NCBI GenBank assembly: GCA_015661935.1
Contig: DQVD01000002.1
Location: 1-12,741 of the forward strand
DNA: 12,741 bases
Reading direction: 5' to 3'
Source of the DNA: Desulfocapsa sulfexigens
GTDB taxonomy: Bacteria > Desulfobacterota > Desulfobulbia > Desulfobulbales > Desulfocapsaceae
The notes below the pieces were generated by a model. It was not told where the DNA came from and did no database searches. It worked only from the letters and a program-made list of their open reading frames with translations. Positions 5,710 to 12,741 of this stretch are shown here, piece after piece. Numbering within the stretch: the stretch's first letter is position 1; each line of letters opens with the position of its first letter. Both the position numbers and the translations under genes were made by a program.

Positions 5710-6433
5710 GATTTTTTTTCACCTTTGTTTTTAATTTAATCAATGCCTGACTATGGAGTTGTGAAACACGTCCCTCGGAAACTTCCAGAATTTCGGCAAT
5801 TTCTTTTTGAGTGAGTTCCTCGTAGTAGTACAGTGAAATCATAAGTTTCTCTTTTTCTGAAAGCTGTTCGAGGACTTCTGCGATGATATGAGTGAGTTCA
5901 TGCTGTTCGAGTATGTTAACAGGCGAGGCAGTTTTACTCTGGTCAATGAGTGCATCCTGAAATGACCTGCCAGTGTCAGAGTGATCCAGAGTCTCATTTA
6001 AGCTGACACAACCGAGGTGGCTGACCTGCCCAAGCATCTTCTGATACTCTTCAAGTGATAACTCGAGCTTATCGGCCATTTCCTGTTCATAGGGAAAACG
6101 ACCAAGTTTCCGTTCAAGCTCTGCCATGCTCCTGTTGAGAGCAGTCTGCTTTTCCCTGAGTGATCTGGAGAACCAGTCAAGTTTTCGCATTTCATCCAGT
6201 ATGGCACCTCGGATTCGATATTCTGCAAAGGTTTTAAACTTGATTCTTTTATCAGGTTTAAACTTGTTTGCAGCATCGATAAGGCCCATCATGCCGGCGC
6301 TCCGCATATCGTCCCGGTTCATAAACGCTGGAACCTGAGTCACCATCCTTCCTGCGATAATATCAACAAGATTGAGATGATCTGTGATAAGAGTTGTCCT
6401 GTCTTCCGGGAGTTGGTGAGGGGTGTAAGTCAT
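5702..6433 (-). CDS. fliA: FliA, flagellar sigma-28 factor
   Basis: FliA directs RNA polymerase to late flagellar promoters (TAAA then GCCGATAA). The 243-residue protein has region 2 with DDMRSAGMMGLIDAANKFKP (41-60) and FKTFAEYRIRGAILDEMRKL (66-85) followed by DWFSRSLREK, a region 3 around ELERKLGRFPYEQEMADKL, and region 4 with LSEKEKLMISLYYYEELTQK (191-210) plus the helix-turn-helix EIAEILEVSEGRVSQLHSQA and LIKLK. No region 1 is present, as expected for FliA/WhiG sigma factors. It starts 3 bases after the flhG stop, with GAGG 7 bases before the ATG, and overlaps the downstream gene by 8 bases. Two promoters fitting its specificity occur in the window (5148-5175 and 173-200). Confidence 0.96.
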   Translation of the reverse strand: MTYTPHQLPEDRTTLITDHLNLVDIIAGRMVTQVPAFMNRDDMRSAGMMGLIDAANKFKPDKRIKFKTFAEYRIRGAILDEMRKLDWFSRSLREKQTALNRSMAELERKLGRFPYEQEMADKLELSLEEYQKMLGQVSHLGCVSLNETLDHSDTGRSFQDALIDQSKTASPVNILEQHELTHIIAEVLEQLSEKEKLMISLYYYEELTQKEIAEILEVSEGRVSQLHSQALIKLKTKVKKNLD

Positions 6434-6436
6434 ACC

Positions 6437-7336
6437 TTAGCCTCTTCCACTAATGTCGAGCAGTTTTTTCCAGAAAAATTGAACTCCACCTTTTGGAGTT
6501 GTTACTGGTTGCTCAGAACAAATTGTTGCAGCGAGTGTTTCAAATGCTGTGGATATTTTAGATGACGGGTAAAGATCGACGATGACACGCTGTTTTCTGA
6601 TAGCATCATTCATCTGTTTATCGGCAGGGATGGAACCTAAGAAATCAATGGAGATATCAAGGAATCGATTGGAGACCATGGTTAATTTGCGATACACATC
6701 AAGTGCTTCATTCTCGTGCTGAATCAGGTTTACAACAAGATTAAAACGTTTCTCATGGTATTGGGTTGAAAGAAGCTTCATCAATGCATAGGCATCTGTA
6801 ATGGCAGTGGGGTCAGGGGTTGTGACAACGAGAATTTCCTGGGCTGCGGTATTAAAGTAGGTAACATTTTCGGAAATACCGGCTTCCGTATCTATGAGCA
6901 CAAAATCAAAGTTGTTGTGCATCTGATCAAGACCGTCAAGTAATCTCAGTTTTTGCTTGGAATCGAGCCTTGTGAAATTCTGTACTCCGGATCCAGCCGG
7001 CAGTATCTTTATTCCATAAGGCCCATCTGCAAGTATGGTGCTGAGTTCCTGATCACCTGCAAAAAAATGATTGAGGTTAAATTTGGGAGCAATGCCAAAA
7101 ACAACATCGACATTGGCAAGACCAAGGTCCGCGTCAAGTATCAGTACTTTTTTCCCCATCCTAGCCATGGCTGTGGCAGTATTTGTAACAACTGCAGTTT
7201 TGCCAACTCCACCTTTGCCGCTGGTTATGGCATATACTCTGGTAGTTGAGTTTTTGGTGTCTGCGGTATTTGCTGAATGGCCTGTATTTCTTAAGGCATC
7301 TGCCTGATCCTGCACAGCAGAGAGTGAGTTATTCAT
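6437..7336 (-). CDS. flhG: FlhG (FleN/YlxH), MinD-like ATPase controlling flagellar number
   Basis: FlhG is a ParA/MinD-family ATPase that limits flagellar number and acts with FlhF. The 299-residue protein has the deviant Walker A KGGVGKT (41-47), the following DADLGLANVDVVFG (68-81), and a Walker B region FVLIDTEAG with Asp149. The N-terminus carries DQADALR (10-16), which fits the DQAxxLR motif by which FlhG stimulates the FlhF GTPase. The C-terminus has a short amphipathic stretch (VQFFWKKLLDI) that could be the membrane-targeting helix of this family. Its ATG overlaps the end of flhF by 8 bases and its stop is 3 bases before fliA, so FlhF, FlhG and FliA synthesis is probably coupled. Confidence 0.95.
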   Translation of the reverse strand: MNNSLSAVQDQADALRNTGHSANTADTKNSTTRVYAITSGKGGVGKTAVVTNTATAMARMGKKVLILDADLGLANVDVVFGIAPKFNLNHFFAGDQELSTILADGPYGIKILPAGSGVQNFTRLDSKQKLRLLDGLDQMHNNFDFVLIDTEAGISENVTYFNTAAQEILVVTTPDPTAITDAYALMKLLSTQYHEKRFNLVVNLIQHENEALDVYRKLTMVSNRFLDISIDFLGSIPADKQMNDAIRKQRVIVDLYPSSKISTAFETLAATICSEQPVTTPKGGVQFFWKKLLDISGRG

Positions 7337-8597
7337 ATACTATTCCTTTACCGGGTGACATAATAAGCTGAGTCACGATTGTTTTGTCTGCCTTTATAAT
7401 ATCTTCAGGGACTCTTTGGCCATTAGTGATATAAGAATAAGGTGTTTTTTCACGGATCTGGATGTCGAGCAGGAGTCCAAGAGTTGTACATTCGTCAATT
7501 TTTGTAATGATGGTATTGTCGATTCCCAGAACTGAGAAGCGTTTAATGGCTTCAAACAGTTCATTTTCACGAGTGGTTGCGGAGAGAACAAGATGTTTTT
7601 CAATGGCAAGGTCGGGGCGAAGAAATGAGACCAGTTCATCTACACATAAACTATCCTGTGGGCTGCGGCCTGCCGTATCAATAAGGATAAGATCTTTATC
7701 CCGCAATTTAAGTAAGGCATTCTCAAGTTGCTCAGGACTTAAAACCACTTCAACTGGAATATTCATGATCTCGCCGTACACTTTCAGCTGTTCAACTGCG
7801 GCAATTCTATAGGTGTCAATGGTGATAAAACCAATATTGGGAGAATGAGTGGCGAGGTGACCCGCTGCGATTTTGGCAAGTGTTGTGGTTTTTCCAACGC
7901 CGGTAGGACCTACGAGCGCCACACGATGGTGCCTTTTTTCTTCTTTGAAGATATCTGTATTAACCTGAATCAGCTCTTGTATGGATTGCTCAAAAAATTG
8001 CTGCTGTTTGAACGGATCTGAAAGTTCATCGAGTGTGAGTGATTCTTTGGCAAATTCTGATATGGTTCCTGCAGTATCAATACTGATTCCATAATCGAGC
8101 AGGCGCTGCTGCAATGATCTGAGTGAATTGTTGTACGTCAAAGAATAATTGTGTTCTGTTGCTATGGTTGATGCTGGTAGGGAGTTATTAATTCTGAGTA
8201 TCTCCTGGCCTAGATTCCTGATCATTCCTTTAAGTTCGTTTACTTCTGATTGTAAATCGGTCTGTTCCTCATTTACAGTTGTAGGAGTAACTATTTCCGG
8301 TTTTTCAGGATTTTGTACAGAGGGCTTTTCCTGATTAAGCTGCATTGCAGAATTATAGGTAAGAGGGTCTTCCGCATGTGTTGTTGGATTTGTTTTTCTG
8401 GAAGAGGGAACACGTTTTTTGTGCGGCCATTCAGAATCAATGGCAGCAGTGATTTCAAGAGTTTTTTTACCAAGAACTCCAAATTTACCGGAACGTATGG
8501 TTTTTGTGGACAGAATCAGGGCGTCAGGACCCAGATCATCCTTAACCATCCTTAGGCCGGATGCCATGTCAGTGGATTCAAAGATTCTAACTTGCAT
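7329..8597 (-). CDS. flhF: FlhF, SRP-type GTPase for flagellar placement
   Basis: FlhF is a signal-recognition-particle-like GTPase that marks the site of flagellar assembly, usually a pole. The 422 residues begin with the family N-terminus (MQVRIFESTDMASGLRMVKD, then DLGPDALILSTKTI). A variable charged linker of about 60-120 follows, then a helical N domain, and then the G domain: P-loop GPTGVGKTT (230-238), DTYRIAAVEQLKVYGEIM (261-278), DTAGR (307-311), TKID (365-368) and TNGQRVPEDI (391-400). All nucleotide-binding motifs are intact. It starts 11 bases inside the end of flhA and overlaps flhG by 8 bases. No strong ribosome site precedes it, which suggests coupling to flhA translation. Confidence 0.96.
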   Translation of the reverse strand: MQVRIFESTDMASGLRMVKDDLGPDALILSTKTIRSGKFGVLGKKTLEITAAIDSEWPHKKRVPSSRKTNPTTHAEDPLTYNSAMQLNQEKPSVQNPEKPEIVTPTTVNEEQTDLQSEVNELKGMIRNLGQEILRINNSLPASTIATEHNYSLTYNNSLRSLQQRLLDYGISIDTAGTISEFAKESLTLDELSDPFKQQQFFEQSIQELIQVNTDIFKEEKRHHRVALVGPTGVGKTTTLAKIAAGHLATHSPNIGFITIDTYRIAAVEQLKVYGEIMNIPVEVVLSPEQLENALLKLRDKDLILIDTAGRSPQDSLCVDELVSFLRPDLAIEKHLVLSATTRENELFEAIKRFSVLGIDNTIITKIDECTTLGLLLDIQIREKTPYSYITNGQRVPEDIIKADKTIVTQLIMSPGKGIVYE

Positions 8598-10689
8598 ATA
8601 AATTCACGCTACCTATGGATTGAATTGTAATGTTTGGCAGGATCTCATTGTGCGAGATAACAACCAGTTGTGGATAATATCGTTCTGTTAGTTTTCTAAC
8701 ATGCGGACGAATCTGTGGCGCGGCAAGCAGGGTAGGACGCTGTCCGCCATCAAAAAGTGGTATTGCTTTGCCTATGGAATCAAGAATAAGCTGTGCTTTT
8801 GCAGGATCGATAGCAAGAAAGCTTCCGGTTTCTTTATGTTGTACAGATTGGGCAATCTCTTCTTCAACGTGTTTTGCAAGGGTGATGAGGGGAATAACAT
8901 TATCAACTGCAAGATCATGGCTGATGGTTCTGGACAATGCGTGACGGACATATTCAGTGAGGACATCGGTGTCTATTGTAACGGGTGCCCAATCGGCCAT
9001 GGATTCCAGAATGGTTCGTAAATCCCGAATAGAAACACCTTCAGAAAGCAGGTTTTGCAGGATACGCATAATGGTTCCAAGATTAAGAATAGCGGGAACC
9101 AGTTCTTCAACAAGTTTTGGATATGTTTTAGCAAGGTTATCGATAAGGTTTTGAACTTCCTGTCTGCCGATCAGTTCATGTGCATGCTGTTTAATAATCT
9201 CCGAAATATGTGTGGCCATAACCGTTGTACAATCTACAACCGTGTATCCGGCAATTTGAGCACGTTCTTTTTTGTCTTCAGTGATCCAGATTGCAGGCAG
9301 CCCAAATGCCGGTTCTTCGGTGGGAACACCTTTGATTTTTTCAGTAACCATACCAGGATCCATGGCCATAAAGTGGTCTGGAAGCATTTCAGCACTGGCA
9401 ACCTCAACACCTTTTAAAGCAAGAGTGTATTGATTGGGGGTGAGTTGAAGATTATCTTTAATGTGTACAGGAGGAACTATAAAACCATTGTTGGAGGCAA
9501 ACTGTCTGCGTATGGATTGTATGCGGACAAGTAGTTCGCCATCCTGTGCGGCATCAACAAATGGTATGAGTCCGTAGCCCACCTCAAGTTGTAACAGATC
9601 AACATTCAGTAGTTCTTCATAATTTTCTTCCTTTTGGGGAAGGGCTTCGGTTACTTCAGCTTCTTCCTCAATCTTTGTTTCCTGCAGTTTTTTATGTTTA
9701 TCCAGGTTAAAAGCGGTAAAAGCAAGTGTAATAGAGAGCAGGAGAAATGGAACAAATGGAAGGCCGGGTATAAGCGCCATTACCATAAGGATAATAGAAA
9801 CAAGCCAGAAGGCGGTTGAGTACCTGCTGAACTGTGTCTTTATGTCTGAGCCAAAATCTTTGTCACCCGTGGAACGTGTTACCAGAAGGCCTGCGGCTGT
9901 TGATATGATAAGTGCGGGGATCTGACCAACAAGGCCATCACCTACAGTGAGGATGGTATAATTAGCTGCAGCTTCAGCCATGGGCATACCTTTTTGAAGA
10001 ACTCCAATGATGAAACCGGCACCAATATTTACAAGGGTGATAATGATACCTGCAATGGCATCTCCCTTTACAAATTTTGATGCACCATCCATGGCACCGT
10101 GAAAATTAGCCTCGTTACTGATTTCTACTCTACGGGTTCTGGCTGTATCTTCATCGATGAGTCCGGCATTAAGATCGGCATCGATGGCCATCTGCTTACC
10201 GGGCATGGCATCAAGTGTGAACCTCGCCGCAACTTCTGCTACGCGCCCGGCACCTTTGGTGATTACCATAAAATTGATGAGTACGAGTATGATGAAAATA
10301 ACCAGGCCAACAACGTAATTGCCACCAACAACAAATTGTCCAAAAGATTGAATAACAGTTCCGGCTGCAGCAGGTCCCTCATGGCCTTTAATTAATATTA
10401 AACGGGTTGAGGCAACATTCAAGGCCAGACGGAAGAGAGTGGTGGCCAACAGGATAGATGGGAAAATTGAGAAATCAATTGCCTTCACTGTAAAAAGGCT
10501 GATGACAAGAATAAGCAGGGCAATGGTGATGTTCATGGACAAGAACAGATCGAGGAGAAGAGGAGGCAGAGGGATGATCATGATCATCAGGATGCCAACC
10601 AGCCCAAGGGTAGCCATGACATCAGCTCTTTGAAGAAGACCTCTCCATTGTACTTTGTTAAATATGCTATCCTGACCTGTTAGTTCCAT
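8587..10689 (-). CDS. flhA: FlhA, flagellar export gate protein
   Basis: FlhA is the largest component of the inner-membrane export gate. It uses the proton motive force and docks substrate-chaperone complexes through its cytoplasmic domain. The 700-residue length is canonical. About eight hydrophobic segments fill residues 25-330. The FHIPEP family signature is seen at about 149-176 (RVAEVAARFTLDAMPGKQMA, then IDADLNAG), followed by MDGASKFVKGDAIAG. The soluble C-terminal half begins near 350, with LEVGYGLIPFVDAAQDGELL, GVPTEEPAFGLPAIWI and LRTILESMADWAP as typical segments. The ATG has only a weak ribosome site (AAGAG about 6 bases upstream). It is separated from flhB by 147 bases that are mostly a palindromic element. 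Its end overlaps flhF by 11 bases. Confidence 0.97.
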   Translation of the reverse strand: MELTGQDSIFNKVQWRGLLQRADVMATLGLVGILMIMIIPLPPLLLDLFLSMNITIALLILVISLFTVKAIDFSIFPSILLATTLFRLALNVASTRLILIKGHEGPAAAGTVIQSFGQFVVGGNYVVGLVIFIILVLINFMVITKGAGRVAEVAARFTLDAMPGKQMAIDADLNAGLIDEDTARTRRVEISNEANFHGAMDGASKFVKGDAIAGIIITLVNIGAGFIIGVLQKGMPMAEAAANYTILTVGDGLVGQIPALIISTAAGLLVTRSTGDKDFGSDIKTQFSRYSTAFWLVSIILMVMALIPGLPFVPFLLLSITLAFTAFNLDKHKKLQETKIEEEAEVTEALPQKEENYEELLNVDLLQLEVGYGLIPFVDAAQDGELLVRIQSIRRQFASNNGFIVPPVHIKDNLQLTPNQYTLALKGVEVASAEMLPDHFMAMDPGMVTEKIKGVPTEEPAFGLPAIWITEDKKERAQIAGYTVVDCTTVMATHISEIIKQHAHELIGRQEVQNLIDNLAKTYPKLVEELVPAILNLGTIMRILQNLLSEGVSIRDLRTILESMADWAPVTIDTDVLTEYVRHALSRTISHDLAVDNVIPLITLAKHVEEEIAQSVQHKETGSFLAIDPAKAQLILDSIGKAIPLFDGGQRPTLLAAPQIRPHVRKLTERYYPQLVVISHNEILPNITIQSIGSVNLYAS

Positions 10690-10712
10690 TGATGCTCTTT
10701 TGTTTTATTTTT

Positions 10713-10822
10713 TGTAATTGTTCAGGAGTACCCCATCTTCGTCCATTTGGGCCTCCTCGAATAGCACCAGTATGCTTCGGAGTCCAAAATGAACGAATAT
10801 GATCCACTCCTAAACAATTACA
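10713..10822. repeat. 110-bp imperfect palindrome between flhB and flhA (possible MITE or long hairpin)
   Basis: The sequence is symmetrical about position 10767.5. The outer arms 10713-10729 and 10806-10822 pair at 16 of 17 positions, and the inner arms 10738-10756 and 10779-10797 pair at 16 of 19. With the short stretch between them, 35 of 44 positions pair with no gaps, leaving a central loop of about 22 bases. The ends are 5'-TG and CA-3'. Both sides carry AATT next to the arms and a TA dinucleotide nearer the ends, so a short target duplication is possible but not provable because these are self-complementary. Removing the element would leave flhB and flhA about 37 bases apart, a normal spacing for this cluster. 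No coding sequence lies inside it. Confidence 0.75.
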
Positions 10823-10836
10823 GCACTGAGGTTTGG

Positions 10837-11925
10837 CTAACTATGGGTACCGCCTGAATAGTTGCTATTTTTTAAAGAGTAAACATGTGCTAAAATTTCA
10901 GCCACCGCCTTAAACAGTTCTTCTGGAATGGCTGCACCCAAGTCAATCTTGTGCAATAAACGAGCCACCGGTGGGTTTTCTATGAGTGGGATCTCGTTTT
11001 CTCTGGCAATCTCTCTGATTTTCATGGCAACATGATCGGCACCTTTAGCTATAATAACTGGTGCATCCATGGTTGCTGTATCATACTTAATGGCAACGGA
11101 AAGGTGAGTGGGGTTGGTTATAACCACATCGGCCTCTGGAACTTCTGCCATCATACGTTTACGAGCCATTTCCTGTTGAATTCTTCTGATTTGGCTTTTG
11201 ATATACGGGTCACCTTCCATTTCTTTGAATTCTTCCTTGACTTCCTGTTTAGTCATTTTCATTTTTTCTTCCATTTCATAACGTGTATAAAGAAAATCGA
11301 TGGCTGCAATGAGAATGAGAATCCCACATACTTTTGCGAGGATAAGGGTAGCAGTGCGACCAAGAAACAGGATTGTTTCTGTGACACTGGTATCGACCAG
11401 AATTAATGCTTGTTCAAAATGGCTGTAAACAGTTGCGTAGGCAACCCAGCCGATAAGAATAACTTTGAGCACTGATTTTACAAGATCCACCAGGCTTTTC
11501 ATAGAAAACATGCGGCCAAAGCCTTTAATGGGGTTCAGTTTTGAAAAATCAGGCGTTAAAGGCCGGGTGGTGAAGAGCCATCCGATCTGGAAAACACTTG
11601 AGAAAAAACCTGTAACCATCACTAAAAAAAAGAGGGGTAATAGGAGTGTAGCCATCTCTTTTACAAGAAATATTGTGAGGTTATATACATCACTTGGAGT
11701 GCCATCAAAAGAGTCAGGGTTTCTCAATAGAGTTGAAAGTAACTTAGATAATCCGCTCCAGAAGGAGGGCATGTAGAAAATCCAGAGGAGAAGTACGAGT
11801 GTGAAAAGTAATGCGGTCTGAACTTCTTTACTTTGTGCAACCTGGCCTTTTTTTCTAAAGTCTGCTCTACGTTTCGCCGACGGTTCTTCTGTTTTTTCTC
11901 CGCCACTTGATGATTCTTCCGCCAT
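10837..11925 (-). CDS. flhB: FlhB, export gate and substrate-specificity switch protein
   Basis: FlhB is the export-apparatus protein that switches secretion from rod/hook to filament substrates after self-cleavage. The 362-residue protein opens with the classic EKTEEPSAKRRADFRKKGQV, has four hydrophobic segments in residues 35-215, and a charged cytoplasmic linker (EMEEKMKMTKQEVKEEFKEM). The autocleavage motif NPTH is at 271-274, within VVITNPTHLSVAIKYD, so Asn271 is the predicted cleavage residue. PLIENPPVARLLHK and EELFKAVAEILAHVYSLK complete the FlhBc domain. It lies 90 bases after fliR; that gap shows no clear signal to me beyond weak small stems. The ribosome site is weak. Confidence 0.97.
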   Translation of the reverse strand: MAEESSSGGEKTEEPSAKRRADFRKKGQVAQSKEVQTALLFTLVLLLWIFYMPSFWSGLSKLLSTLLRNPDSFDGTPSDVYNLTIFLVKEMATLLLPLFFLVMVTGFFSSVFQIGWLFTTRPLTPDFSKLNPIKGFGRMFSMKSLVDLVKSVLKVILIGWVAYATVYSHFEQALILVDTSVTETILFLGRTATLILAKVCGILILIAAIDFLYTRYEMEEKMKMTKQEVKEEFKEMEGDPYIKSQIRRIQQEMARKRMMAEVPEADVVITNPTHLSVAIKYDTATMDAPVIIAKGADHVAMKIREIARENEIPLIENPPVARLLHKIDLGAAIPEELFKAVAEILAHVYSLKNSNYSGGTHS

Positions 11926-12015
11926 ATTGGTATGTTACATAGGTTGAGTTTGAATAATGCTCAATTCATGCAACTATTTAGCCAAAAAGAGAAGAAATCG
12001 AAAGAAGGCGTGTTT

Positions 12016-12741
12016 CTAGTTCAGGAGGTGCAATATTGTGTAAATTCGTTCTCCAAGATTGTCAAATTCTCGTCTTAACAGGATGGCAACAAGTGGGAGT
12101 GTCAAAGCAATGACGGTAAATGAGATACTAATATTGAGGGGAAAGGAGAGTAGAAAAACGTTTAATTGTGGAAAAACCCTGGCAAGAATTCCAAGAATAA
12201 GACCGGAAAGGAGAAGTACTGCCAGGATTGGAGCACTGAATTGAATTCCGAGAAAGAAAATTCGAGATGATAACTTTAGGAGATATGGAATTGCTTCACC
12301 GGATATATTTAAAACACCTGGTGGGAGAATTTTATATGATTCCGCTGCAATCTGGAAGAATACATGATGCCCGTCGATGGTAAGAAAAATGAGAATGGCA
12401 AAAACATTTTGAAATTGAGAAATAAGAGCAAGCTGACGTTCACTTGACGGATCAAAAACATTGGCTGCTGCAAAACCCATCTGGTATCCAATAACTGTGC
12501 CTCCATATTCTACAGCCGTGAAGATCATCCTTGCTATAAGTCCTATTGCACCGCCCAGCAATACTTCTGATATTGTGAGCAGGAGAAATGTCCCAGGTTC
12601 AAAAGTGATTGGAGGAAGGGATGGTTCCATGACTGGAAAGAGAACCAGGGAAATAATAAATACCAGTCCTGCCTTAAGCTGAAGGGGCGTCTGGTTGGCT
12701 AAAATTACCGGGATGGCTACTACAAATCCTGCAACTCGCGC
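12016..12741 (-). CDS. fliR: FliR, export gate membrane protein (5' end outside window)
   Basis: FliR is part of the FliP-FliQ-FliR export channel in the inner membrane. The reading frame is open to the window edge: before the first in-window ATG (12630) it reads ARVAGFVVAIPVILANQTPL, then QLKAGLVFIISLVLFPV. This is the characteristic FliR opening, so 12630 is not the start. The 241 visible residues cover nearly all of the usual length (about 260); roughly 20 N-terminal residues are missing. Further family segments are EVLLGGAIGLIARMIFTAVE, then YGGTVIGYQMGFAAANVFDP and a C-terminal NISISFTVIALTLPLVAILL. Several membrane helices are evident. It leads the visible part of the cluster; fliQ and fliP would be expected just outside. 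Confidence 0.95.
   Translation of the reverse strand, partial: ARVAGFVVAIPVILANQTPLQLKAGLVFIISLVLFPVMEPSLPPITFEPGTFLLLTISEVLLGGAIGLIARMIFTAVEYGGTVIGYQMGFAAANVFDPSSERQLALISQFQNVFAILIFLTIDGHHVFFQIAAESYKILPPGVLNISGEAIPYLLKLSSRIFFLGIQFSAPILAVLLLSGLILGILARVFPQLNVFLLSFPLNISISFTVIALTLPLVAILLRREFDNLGERIYTILHLLN

Noticed and set aside
6617..6630. Exact GCCGATAA on the minus strand inside flhG
   Set aside because: No TAAA is found 15-17 bases upstream, and the bases encode conserved FlhG protein. It is treated as a chance match.
11425..11456. TAAA ... GCCGATAA on the plus strand, resembling a sigma-28 promoter
   Set aside because: The gap between TAAA and GCCGATAA is 19 bases, against 15-16 in real sites. 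It lies inside flhB, antisense, and no plus-strand gene follows.
11926..12015. Possible small stems (TTGAG/CTCAA) in the fliR-flhB gap
   Set aside because: Five-base stems with an 11-base loop in an AT-rich gap are expected by chance, and no U tract or promoter match accompanies them.

Overview
The window is a contiguous flagellar gene cluster. Every gene I can support lies on the minus strand, so transcription runs from high to low coordinates: fliR (5' end cut off), flhB, flhA, flhF, flhG, fliA, a small membrane-anchored gene, flgF, flgG, flgA, flgH, flgI, flgJ, then the first 31 codons of another gene at the left edge. The moderate-to-low GC, the L and P rings (a Gram-negative envelope), FlhF/FlhG control, FliA following flhG and a single-domain FlgJ together suggest a Desulfobacterota-like (deltaproteobacterial) bacterium. 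That placement is inferred from gene order and protein style, not from a database search.

The right half (about 12741 to 5215) holds the export gate (FliR, FlhB, FlhA), the placement and number regulators (FlhF GTPase, FlhG ATPase), the late sigma factor FliA, and an unnamed single-span protein with a C-terminal helix-turn-helix-like segment. From flhA to the unnamed gene, genes overlap or are 3 bases apart, so they are almost certainly co-transcribed and translationally coupled. The exception in this half is the flhB-flhA gap, which is filled by a 110-bp imperfect palindrome.

A strong hairpin at 5182-5220 and a sigma-28-type promoter at 5148-5175 mark an operon boundary. The second operon, flgF-flgG-flgA-flgH-flgI-flgJ, encodes the rod (FlgF, FlgG), the P- and L-rings with their chaperone (FlgI, FlgH, FlgA), and a rod-capping protein. 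After flgJ the same arrangement recurs: a hairpin (268-285), then an even better sigma-28-type promoter (173-200). Here the promoter is followed by a short leader with two CsrA-type sites, one in a hairpin loop and one on the Shine-Dalgarno. This leader drives the truncated gene at the left edge.

The working model is that FliA, made from the first operon, feeds forward onto the rod/ring operon and onto the left-edge gene, whose translation is probably CsrA-controlled. The most notable observations are the CsrA-type leader, the sigma-28 promoter in front of rod/ring genes (usually early or middle genes), the flhB-flhA palindrome, and a SwrB/DUF2802-like protein next to fliA.
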